Assembly: GCA_004335635.1 (NCBI GenBank)
Contig: QAXH01006123.1
Span: 1-19,290 of the forward strand
DNA length: 19,290 bases
Origin: Chloromonas sp. AAM2
Lineage: Eukaryota > Chlorophyta > Chlorophyceae > Chlamydomonadales > Chlamydomonadaceae
Reading direction: 5' to 3'
Part shown: piece by piece, positions 9,001 to 16,973 of the stretch
How the letters are laid out: each line of letters opens with the position of its first letter
Position numbering within the stretch: the first letter of the stretch is position 1
The notes under the pieces: generated by a model
Database searches by the model: none
The model's input: the letters and a program-made list of their open reading frames with translations, nothing else
What the model was told of the DNA's origin: nothing
Made by a program: the position numbers and the translations under genes

Positions 9001-10623
9001 ATTGGCCAAGATTCTTTGACATTCCTGGGGCGTTTTAAGATAATTGCACATTTTCTTGCACTCATCTAGTACACCATCATCTTGTACTTGTAGCAAGCAG
9101 CACGATCTGTCTCAGTCCCTGACTCATTCCATGCTCGCAAGATACAATGGCCATGCTTATGCTCGTTAGCAAAGTGGATTGAGCCACAATGCTTGTTACG
9201 AAATCAAAAAAAAATGCCCCCTAGCCCTTCATGCTACATGATCCATAACCCTCATAGATGCAGTGAAGCAGATGAGTGTTAATTTCAGGAAATGTGGCTT
9301 GCAGACACTCACTGCGCAATAGTCATTTCGAACATCCAGGTACACATAGTCAACCAGCTTGGGAATCAGATGTCGAACTGAGGTGTTCAGATCTCTGAGA
9401 ATGTCAATTCGGTCACCATACTGGGCCATGCGGTCTCTGACTTGCTGTTGCAAGGATACCTGCGCAGGGCGTCAGGCAACAAACGAAATGTAACCATCAT
9501 TATTGCATGGCTTTTCACGGTACTGCAGCTAGACACAGTGCCTCTCTAAGAATGACGCGACTAACTATCAGCCAGCCAAGAAAGCTGTGTATGATGCGTA
9601 ACGGCAGTGGCCGCCAGCACTGGAGTCATGCAGTGGAGATGGTGGGCATGGTGCGTGGTAAATCGAATGATTGCCATTGATGCAGTCACGCACTGAGGCC
9701 GTATTTGAACAGCATCCATGATTTTCTCTTAATTCAGGCTGCTGCGCTCGAGGGCAGAGCTCAGCGCTTGGAGATCCGGCTGAAATGCGTGATTCTGAAA
9801 TGCGTGATGACTCGCATGTTGGCATGGCTTGCCTGATCTCATCGCATGGCTCGCAACGCATGGACTCTTTCCATGGCATGCATGGACACCTCGCTTGACG
9901 CGCTTAGACTAACATGCTTTGCATTGCGCCTTCTGTGCTCTGTTCCTGTATTCCGTGGCTGGTTGCCTTCCTTTCTGCCTTGTTCGTTTCTGCCTTTGGG
10001 CATATTTCTGCCTTCGTTCCTGCCTTTCTTCGCCTTCTTGCTCAGGGTAGGTCAGAGCGGTACACACCCCGTCCCGTGGCCTTTGACGACTTCCCTGATG
10101 TAACAAATCAATCCAATGAGTAGCAACTGCTGCCTGATAGTCGTTCATGCATGAATGCTCAAGGTCTAAGCGTTCGCGCTAAGTGCATGCGGGCCCTTTT
10201 GATAGAAAGGCTGCGTACCTGAGTTTGTCAGCAAGAGCCTGCCCATTCCAAGGTGAGTTCACTTCATGCACATGTGACATGCCAGCCAGCCATGGGTCAA
10301 TCACTCACGTTTTGAGCTCCCCTCCATAGGTCCACAAGGTAGAGTTTGGAGCAGGAAGGCCACTGCGAAAGGGTAGTGTTCGCAAACTCGCCATCTGTCT
10401 GAAGACCTACGTGTACGCCAACCTCAAAACCTAGCGCCTCAAGCAGCCTTCCGATGTCATCGCGTCCACTAGGCGGCAGAAGAGTGTTCTTCTTATCATT
10501 TCGTGCTTCGTATGCACGTATGCGGTCAAAGGCATCGTATCGATCTGGCCGCGAAGGCTGATCAGCCAACACCACACTGAGCAAGTAGAAGCACGTCACC
10601 AGACATAGGTGTGCCAGCGCCAT
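6057..10623 (-). CDS. MT-B: tandem paralog of MT-A with degraded catalytic motifs
   Basis: Exons: 10623-10309, 9459-9313, 8711-8608, 7414-7322 and probably 6255-6057. The start ATG opens a signal peptide (CLVTCFYLLSVVLA). The three junctions QN/VS, CA/VR and W/S match MT-A in place and phase, and exon 3 is 104 nt in both genes. Aligned with MT-A, motif I GVELGVQAG reads GVHVGLQTDG, DARHDY reads DVRNDY, VKED reads VRKA and AGHDY reads AGRGY. Acidic and histidine residues conserved in the family are therefore lost, and a pseudo-enzyme is likely. Exon 4 ends at VAV-AC/GTGAGT inside a 23-bp tandem repeat, a donor MT-A lacks. The matching C-terminus (KARSWIIRKPF) is found about 1.07 kb further on. 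Its acceptor (GGAAG/G, or GGAG/C 3 nt later) is weak. There is no stop after RKPF; the frame runs about 49 codons more to TAG at 6057. Exons 1-4 are firm; the last join is an inference from homology. Confidence 0.72.
7261..7340 (-). repeat. 23-bp tandem repeat, 3.5 copies, overlapping the end of MT-B exon 4
   Basis: On the minus strand the 23-bp unit begins GTCTCCATGTGG and ends CAGTCACGTGA. Copies are at 7340-7318, 7317-7295 and 7294-7272, plus 11 bases at 7271-7261. The first copy is coding (GLHVAVT in MT-B). Each junction recreates GTGAGT, so three identical splice donors stand in a row. Confidence 0.92.
7430..7602 (-). repeat. Interspersed repeat copy R4 (subfamily I)
   Basis: On the minus strand: TTTCGTGGCCGGTTGCC, pyrimidine-rich CCTGCCTTT units, CGCTCAGGGTAGGTCAGGG, CGGTACACAACCC, then a tail GTTACAAATCAATGAATCAA. 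The 5' part and tail match R6 and R7. It lies in the MT-B intron 8607-7415, in sense orientation. Confidence 0.75.
7655..7765 (-). repeat. Interspersed repeat copy R5 (subfamily II)
   Basis: On the minus strand: CTTGCCCAGGGTTGGTGAAT, GGTATCCAACTTTGCCTC, TTGCATGGCTTGCTAG, then a CGCTCAGTGCATGTGGGCCC end as in R3. It lies in the same MT-B intron as R4. Confidence 0.65.
7774..7851. repeat. 39-bp tandem duplication in a GA-rich tract
   Basis: Two copies of a 39-nt unit starting GAGATTCNAGTGGAATTGAA (7774-7812 and 7813-7851) differ at a few positions. AAGTGAAAGTGAAAGC follows. The strand asymmetry is purine on plus, pyrimidine on the MT-B sense strand. Intronic. Confidence 0.85.
8536..8580. repeat. 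CAGA-rich microsatellite
   Basis: Imperfect CAGA/GACA units (ACACAGACAGACCGACAGAC and on), in the MT-B intron just past exon 3. Confidence 0.7.
8804..8843. repeat. 10-bp minisatellite AACCAGGACC
   Basis: AACCAGGACC occurs three times exactly (8811-8840), with partial copies on either side. It lies in the MT-B intron between exons 2 and 3. Confidence 0.9.
8897..8913. repeat. (AT)8 microsatellite
   Basis: An uninterrupted AT run in the MT-B intron, followed at 8920-8945 by GGCGGGCCCACATGCA, which resembles the 3' end of repeat subfamily II. Confidence 0.85.
9910..10110 (+). repeat. Interspersed repeat copy R6 (subfamily I, near full length)
   Basis: Order of parts: GCCTTCTGTGCTCTGTTCCTG, CGTGGCTGGTTGCCTTCC, TTCTGCCTTTGGGC units, CTTGCTCAGGGTAGGTCAG, CGGTACAC, CCGTCCCGTGGCCTTTGACG, ACTTCCCTGATGTAACAAATC with an AATC/CAAT tail. 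It aligns with R7 from end to end. It lies in MT-B intron 1, antisense. At 10160-10195 a CGTTCGCGCTAAGTGCATGC stretch like the subfamily II end follows. Confidence 0.8.
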
Positions 10624-10665
10624 GCGATGGATTTAAATTGGCAACGGACCAGATTTAAATTGGAC
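10624..10665 (-). promoter_or_regulatory. Duplicated AT-rich element just upstream of the MT-B start
   Basis: On the minus strand CCAATTTAAAT occurs twice within about 40 nt before the MT-B ATG. It could be a TATA-like core element, or part of a short leader duplication. No transcription start is known. Confidence 0.35.
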
Positions 10666-11093
10666 GCACAGTTGCAGTTGAATTCGGTCGGTTACAGTTG
10701 TTTTTGTGTGACTACGACACCAGGACAGGAGAAACCTGCATGCAGCATGTCCGACTGCTTGTATGGCTGGCAAGGTTCCGGATGGGGCTGGGCATACTGT
10801 TGGATACGGCTGCACTTCAGGCCGGCCGGGCAGCTGGCTCAGCAACGGTAAGTTTCAGAATGCATGGGAGAAACCAAGTTACTGTAAGGTGTGAGTTCAC
10901 GAACAAACACTCTGAGAGCAATGGCAGCACATGTACATGCAAATCAGATCCGCACCGACTCCAGAATTGCATGCATTGAATGTCTTTACCCCCACCCTCA
11001 GTGCAGCAGGCACCCATTACTATCGCGGTGTCTCGCGACCCCCTTTACTTGTAGGTTGGACGGGCTGGAGTCCCTCCCCTCCTGTGGTTGGTT
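10666..11093. other. Intergenic region between the FkbM gene 3' end and MT-B
   Basis: No gene seen. A TGTAA motif on the minus strand at 10696-10692 is a possible poly(A) signal for the FkbM gene, about 400 nt past its stop and only about 70 nt before the MT-B start. Confidence 0.35.
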
Positions 11094-14000
11094 TCATCGC
11101 CATGCGTGCAACATGAACAAGTTTGTTCCGCTCATGTTCGCCTCTTGGGATATGCGCACGTGTGAGAGTCCCTTAGATTGCAATAGCTTCTGCATTGCCT
11201 CCACGTTGCTGCCCTGTAACTCGCTTGGGACCTCGGCACCACTTGTCCTGTCGTGTGGGTCCTGTGACGTGCTGTTTCTACCATCACTTGCAGCATGTGA
11301 CGCCTTGTCCGCCAGCACATGACTGAAGTGCACCTCCATGCTAATCTGCCTGCATGTCACGATTCACAAGAGACGAACAGTTTATGTGACAGTATGTTTT
11401 GTGCCACATCAAGGAAGACAACATGCAGGCAAACAAGGTGCACAATTCTGGCCGCTGTGGCCTGGCGGCCTGCATATACTCACACACAATTCGATGGGGG
11501 GGGTCTATAGAAAATGACCTTAGGTGGGAGTGGGTATTTCTGAACCACTTGTACGAATACTAACGGTGTAAGGAGCTCAAATCCAAGGTTTCAGGTCATT
11601 CTGAGATGGTTGACTGGGTGGTATAAAAGACCCCCGCAAGGCCCGAGCTACTTTTACGACCTTTTTGAGTATTTCTTGTTTAATGGCTCAATCACAACGA
11701 ATTCAAAGCTTTTGAGTATGTGGCTGGTTGCAGCTCGTCGAAATCTATCCAAAACCACCGATTGGTCTTGTGGGTGGTTTGTTATGGGCTGGGAAAGTGT
11801 CAGAGGGTGCCGGCGCTGGCATGGCCTGCGTACTCGCATACCTTGGAAGTGAAGTTTACCTTTGGCGTGCCCCCCTGGCCTGTGACATGGGTGGCGGTTA
11901 CGGTTCGGTTAGGGCCGGCTGAGCTTTGATGACCCATAAGTGAGGCAATGTTTAAGTGAACTATGCAACTAAGTTGTCCAAGGGAAAGCCTTGGCGGGAG
12001 GTGTCGATTGAGCCCCTTTTCATGTAATTCTGAGCCGTTTCTGGGTGGTTTCCAAAAGTGGTCCTAATATTGAAAGTCCGAGGCCATTTTTTGTGCTAGG
12101 GTCATGGTCTTTCAACCACCACCACCACCCCCTCCGCATGATTGCATGATTTTACTAGCCTATCCACTGGTTCTTCTACGTGCAGTCACGGTCTCCTGCT
12201 TTTCATGTACCTTGCTTGATACGTTTGCCTTCTGTGCTCTGTTCCTGTCTTTCGTGGCCGGTTGCCTTCCTTTCCGCCTTGTTCGTTTCTGCCTTTGGGC
12301 CTATTTCTGCCTTTGTTTCTGCCTTTCTTCTCCTTTCTTGCTCAGGGTAGGTCAGGGCGGTACACGTCCCGTCCTATGTCGTTTGACGGCTTCCCTGATG
12401 TAACAAACCAATCAATCAATCAATCATGTACAAATTGTTTTGGACGGTACTGCACCGCCAGTAATGTCTCACCTGATTAAGGGCCAGTGGGAGTCATCAA
12501 TGCCTAGTAGCACGTCATATTCACCTCGCTCCACATCCACCTGTGTGCAGGCAGCAGTTCATGCGCCATCTTCATGTGCAAAGCTAAAACAATTTGCATA
12601 AAACGCATTGCATGGGTTTGCTCAGGGACTGTAAACCTTTCTTTGTGCTCGCCTTTCGCCAGTAGCGCACTGGTAAACCTTGCCTTCGATAGGTGTAACA
12701 CCCAATAGCTTGATGCCAGGATGATTTCCTGCATCTAGCCCACATGCTCACCTTCAGCAAATCCACCCTCTGCAGCCCACAGGTCCGTATCACTTCACTG
12801 ACAGTAGTCTGCGGTACACTAACGGTGCGGCGAGAAGCCAACATCCACTCCACGGCAACCCACTGTGCGGCGTCCACCAACCCTCGCAAAGGCGCCACGC
12901 GGCGCAGTAGGCGAGCAGCTTGTATCTGCAGCATGCACAAAAGAGCATGGATGTGATACAGCCTTTCATGCGAAACGGTCTGGCCAAAGTCTGCACTGAG
13001 CAAGTGAGGAACATGGGTGGACGCATGAAAGGATGCATCTTAGCACGTGAGAGCAAGCCTACACTGAACAAGGAAGAACAGCAAGCAGCTGAAAGATGTG
13101 CCCAACCGTGCTCAACACCAGCATTGGAACGGACATATCAAGTCAAAACATATATTTGCAACACTGCTGATGCTGAGCACTTGCTTATGTATAACGTGCA
13201 TCAGAGTCTCTTCCACCGCTTGAGTTTACGCCGTGTGTTGCGCGCACGAATTGCTCTCCAGCACGCCAGATCGCCTTTTTCTCCCAGTCAATCAGCCTGG
13301 AATGGTGGCGAAGACTGACGGCCGCTGACTTCTTGCTTGCCATTTGCGCAGCAAATGTAAGAAACCAAAATCAGGTGTGACGATCGCCAGTGCTCGCCTC
13401 CTGCGGGGATCGAACCCGCGACCACGCGGTGCCTCTGGAAGGTGTACGCTTTCTTTTAAAAGCCGCGCGCTCGTGCCACTGAGCTAAGGAGGCACGTCCG
13501 CAACCGCGCGTTACACGTTATATATACCCCTAGCGAGCCAGGTGTGACTGTCTCCGCGCATCGACAAGATCTTTCATCTTTTCAATCTTTGCCGGTGTGG
13601 CCTTTCTCAACGTCGCATACGCTCAGTGTGTATCTTCATGCGAGTCTGAAGCGTGGAGCGCACCAATCTCGTCTATTCTCAGTATTCCAATGCAGCTCTG
13701 CCTGTCCCGACGCCATGCTCCAGTTGCAATGTTGCTGATCCAACGTCACTGACTTCATGTCCATGTCCATGTCCAACGTCGCACACATAGTTGCAAGCTT
13801 GACTGTAACGGGACAGGTACAAGCAGGCAAACCAGCCCAGTCAGCCACCAACCAAGACATGCTGCAGATGGACAACAACATGACAAGGCTTCACCACAAG
13901 CAATACATACCAGATTTGAGTAGGGTAGCAACGCCTGCTGTGTGTTCTCTGGCTGGCTATTATGACCTCTGGCTTCCCTCGTGCCACTTGCTCTGTCGCT

Positions 14001-15512
14001 GGTTTCGTCGCTGCTCATGCTCATGCTGGAATCGGTGCTAGTACTGGTGCCGCTGCTGCTGTTGGTGCTACTGGCGCTTGTGTTAGTGCGGCTTCCGGTG
14101 TCAATGCTGGCACTGTTGCTAACGGACGGCTGAGCCAGTAGATTCTCCAGGTAGGCCTGCATGTTTGCCCGCACCTCCCCGGCATCAGGCTCCAAACAGC
14201 TCCAACCCATAGCCCTGAGCACGCAAAAGAATGAACTGCAAGTGGCATGCGTGAGTGGTCAACAATCCACACTCATCGAGCCTGCTGACGTGAGCATGCA
14301 TAAGGGTCAAGCGCATTGGTCAGGATGAATACCCACTCAGCCATGGGGGTGGCAAAACAGCCTGCATGCATTCCAGCAGATGCAAAAGAACATGGTGATT
14401 CATGTTCAAAACAGCTGCATGTATGTGATCAGCGTCAAGACCACGAGCCATGCGCCTACTGAGCCTTAAGCTTGGTGGCCCCTGCAGGCGTTGCGTTGAG
14501 CTCAGGCAGCACGAAAGGCAGTAGCTCCATCAACGTCACAATGTGCAATCTCAACAAAGCATAACGTCACAATGTGCCATCTCAGAGGGGTGTAACATGA
14601 GAGTAACCACCTGGGGTAAAAGTGTAACATCAAACAGCACACCCTGGGGTTGAAGTGGGATGCCGCAGGGCGGAAGTGTAACCCACCTAGGGTAGAAGTG
14701 AAACGTCACAGGCGGACCCAAACTTGCTCCTGCAGCCGCAGTTACAAGCTCAGGGACACATGCCTGCATGCCCCGCTGAGCACACCATGTCTGGTGGGAG
14801 GTGAAGTTGGCGTCAGCTGCAGCGCACGCCTCAGTCGAAGGCTCTATGCAGATGACGCGTCCGTTGGGGCCTACGTCCTGTTCAAGCACACCGAGCAGAA
14901 GACTACGCTTCACTGTAATCTGTAGGGACATCATACTGCATTCGACTGTGTTTTGCAAGAGCACCAGCAAGGCAACTTCAGGTTGAGTAACTTGTTTATA
15001 TGACGGTACCGCAGAGAAAGCAATCCAGTGGATTAGCAGCAGCCGATAAACCCACCTTCATCAATACACGGGCATGCTGCCCCTGATATACCTGTTTGCA
15101 TCCGGGCAGCCGTCAAAGGGCATGGAACAGGATTGGCACCGCCCTGGCCCACCCTGAGCAAGAAACCAAAAGTATGTACTCAAATCAGATCCTGCATGCT
15201 CACTGCACAGCGACCCTGTTGGTTCTGGTTGTTTTCCCTTCCTTTGTCCCGCTCATCAACCTGGAGGCCGTGTACCAGTATCAACATGGATGCAATCAAA
15301 CCATGCCTGGTGATGATGTGCCTCTTCCACTGTCCACCGACCTGTGCTGCCCGGATGCAGAACAGCCCTATGTTGGCGCCAACGTCTATCACCACATCGC
15401 CAGGGCTTAGCTCCACCCCTTGCAAGTAGGTGCAGTCTGGTCCGAGGATCTCATTATGCAGAAGGACCAACTCGTCCTCATTGTAGTACTGAACAGAAAG
15501 GGAAGCAGGCAT
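11094..15512 (-). CDS. FkbM-family SAM-dependent methyltransferase with Ser/Thr-rich insert
   Basis: Exons: (15512 or 15488)-15342, 14919-14687, 14214-13911, 12925-12752, 12540-12473 and 11349-11094 (stop TGA), about 401 residues from the ATG at 15512. All phases agree (0, 2, 0, 0, 2). Most junctions are strong (CCTAG/GTGGGT, GCTCAG/G, CTG/GTATGT, CTGCAG/ATA, AAG/GTGAGC, CACAG/GTG, CAG/GTGAGA, TGCAG/G). The first donor, CAG/GTCGGT, is weak. Motifs: VVIDVGANIGLF (SAM loop, about 40-51), VICIEPS (about 79-85), FHFYPRAMGWS, LEPDAGEVRANMQ, LQRVDLLKVDVERGEYDVLLGI (about 286-308; usual form LLKVDVEGAE, here VERGE), QISMEVH and a final VRISQEANMSGTNLFML. This order is typical of FkbM methyltransferases, which O-methylate sugars or lipids. 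A Ser/Thr-rich stretch (about 165-215) splits the domain. TTTCTGTTCAG/TAC at 15489 looks like an acceptor, so an upstream exon coding the true N-terminus may exist. Confidence 0.8.
11622..11629 (+). promoter_or_regulatory. TATA box on the opposite strand inside an FkbM intron
   Basis: TATAAAAG in a G-rich context (GTGGTATAAAAGACCCCC) on the plus strand, in the intron 12472-11350. About 100 nt downstream begins an open frame of roughly 64 codons (11728-11922), but it has no recognisable domain. It could be the promoter of an inserted element or of an antisense transcript. Confidence 0.3.
12225..12425 (+). repeat. Interspersed repeat copy R7 (subfamily I, near full length)
   Basis: Aligns with R6 throughout: GCCTTCTGTGCTCTGTTCCTG, CGTGGCCGGTTGCCTTCC, CTGCCTTTGGGCCTATTTC, CTTGCTCAGGGTAGGTCAGG, CGGTACACGTCCCGTCC, TTTGACGGCTTCCCTGATG, then TAACAAACC and a (CAAT)n tail at 12408-12424. 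A short repeat tail of this kind is common in SINE-like elements. It lies in FkbM intron 5, antisense. Confidence 0.8.
13395..13493 (-). tRNA. tRNA-Lys(UUU) with a 26-nt intron
   Basis: The sequence folds as a full cloverleaf. The acceptor stem is GCCTCCT/AGGAGGC with discriminator G; the D arm is GCTC/GAGC; the anticodon stem is CGCGG/CCGCG; the variable loop is TGGTC; the T arm is GCGGG-TTCGATC-CCCGC. The anticodon loop reads C-T-TTT-A-(intron)-A, so the intron (13456-13431) sits just after position 37, the canonical site. Box A (TAGCTCAGTGG) and box B (GGTTCGATCC) are present. CCA is not encoded, as expected for a eukaryotic nuclear gene. The mature length is 73 nt. The gene lies in FkbM intron 3 (13910-12926), on the same strand. 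Confidence 0.93.
13518..13526 (-). promoter_or_regulatory. Upstream TATA element of the tRNA gene
   Basis: TATATATAA on the minus strand, 25-33 nt before the tRNA 5' end. TATA-like sequences at this distance support TFIIIB recruitment at many plant and algal tRNA genes. Confidence 0.55.
14532..14700 (-). repeat. Imperfect tandem repeats following the donor of FkbM exon 2
   Basis: On the minus strand, the exon end TTTCACTTCTACCCTAGGTGG is echoed downstream as CCCACTTCAACCCCAGGGTG and as TTACACTTTTACCCCAGGTGG (around 14628-14605). Two copies of a 22-bp unit starting AACGTCACAATGTGC (plus strand 14532-14553 and 14563-14584) follow. Three donor-like sites result, and only the first (14687/14686) keeps the frame into the next exon. 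Confidence 0.7.
15105..15170 (-). repeat. Interspersed repeat copy R8 (subfamily I, short)
   Basis: On the minus strand: TTTCTTGCTCAGGGTGGGCC, AGGGCGGTGCCAATCCTG, TTCCATGCCCTTTGACGGCT. It lies in FkbM intron 1, in sense orientation, and keeps a pyrimidine-CTCAG acceptor-like core. Confidence 0.7.
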
Positions 15513-16973
15513 CAGGAGAGTACACACGTTGTATAGGCAAACTCATTTAAGGGTGGAAAGCAGGCAAAACAGGAGCACAGCCAGTTTTGTTGCCTCAAAT
15601 CGTATGACATGCATGGACAGCCTGACGAGACGAGCAGATGGCTTTCAGCATGTGATTGCGGAGGCGTGGGCTGGATGGCTGAGGGTGCCATCCTGCCTCG
15701 TGCGGTGAGGGCTTTGTGGCCCTCCTGCTGTGATTTCTAGGTATTGCGTCATGAGTAGGCGCCTTGTGCCTGGGACGGCACAATGGGTGTCCTGCTGTAT
15801 TTTCTATAGACTGACGTCTTGTGCCTACCGTCAAGGCCAGACCACTGGGTAGCACTTTAGTCCTCGCTCCAGCAGGCACTGTGGATCTGGCCTTGCACTC
15901 CCTCGAGCACTGCCGTGGCCTGGTGTGTCTCATGTGCCTCCATGCCAGGTGTGGAGTACTGCTGACGCATGCATGAGGCAAGGGACTGGACACTGATGGC
16001 TGCAAAGGCATGATGGTGCTAAGTGGTCCATGCGGGTTGGGGAGTGTTGATGCCATCACGCAGCTTCCATCAATAGTCCTTCGATAGTTTTCCAATGGTC
16101 ATCACGCTGCCTGCTGTGGTGCTCAGGACGCAACAGGAGATCTGATCTGTGGCGGTTGCATATTCTGTTGAAACCAATTTGGGCTGATTTTCAACCACAG
16201 CAAATCGTGAAGGCGGCGCTCTTCACGCGCAATTGTAGTTGTGGTCGGTACGTGTAGAGTCTGGCTGGTTGTTGACATGTTGACGCGCTTGGTTGTGTTT
16301 GGTTTGATAGCTGCCTGTCGATGAGTGTTAGATCGCCTTCATCGATGCCAGACATCGATGGTATCGAGTAGTGCTCGTAGTCACACTCCGGTCTGACCCA
16401 TGCAGAGCTCAGGCTTCAAGCTCACATGTTTTGGTTGCACTTCCATCTCTTGCAGCGACTGACTCAACGGTTACATCAACGACATGCAAAACCGTCAGCA
16501 ACTAAGATGAGCCTGTCGCTGTCTAAGGCGCTGGGTCAGGAGCAGCTGTGGCGGACGAAATGGCCTTGCTAAGCCTGTCAACCATTGAAGATGAACACGC
16601 AGATTCAGATGTTGCAAAAGAGAGGAGCGAGAATTGTCCATCAGGAGGGGGAGGGGGCAGGAGGGTGCATCATAAGTCGTGAAAATCTCGCTGAAAGCAA
16701 AGCCTGAACATAATGGTCATGGCTATACCAAGATCAATCAAGCTCTCGCTGTCCCAACGGGTCAGGGCCAGACAGAGCAGTTTGAGGCCACTCCAAAGTC
16801 ACCGGTCATCAAAAGCAAGGCAGAAGGCACTCAGAAGCCAGACCAAAATAATGGCCAGGTAGAGCGGAAATGCATTGGTCATCAAAAGCAAGGCAGAAGT
16901 CAGCCTCCTGGCAAAAGCTGCATCAACATCAACCTCTCACAGAACGGCTTCAAAAACGACCTGCAAACCGACC
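15513..16973. other. Region upstream of the FkbM gene, no confident gene
   Basis: An earlier FkbM exon and its promoter probably lie here, but no exon could be fixed. A minus-strand open frame at 15595-16095 lacks an ATG start and shows no recognisable domain. A plus-strand ATG at 16507 opens a frame of about 20 codons only. CATCGATG occurs twice near 16340-16362 and could form a small hairpin. Confidence 0.35.

Noticed and set aside
15595..16095. Minus-strand 166-codon frame as a first exon of the FkbM gene
   Set aside because: No ATG start, no hydrophobic leader, and no FkbM-like sequence near a donor. The 5' end was left open instead.
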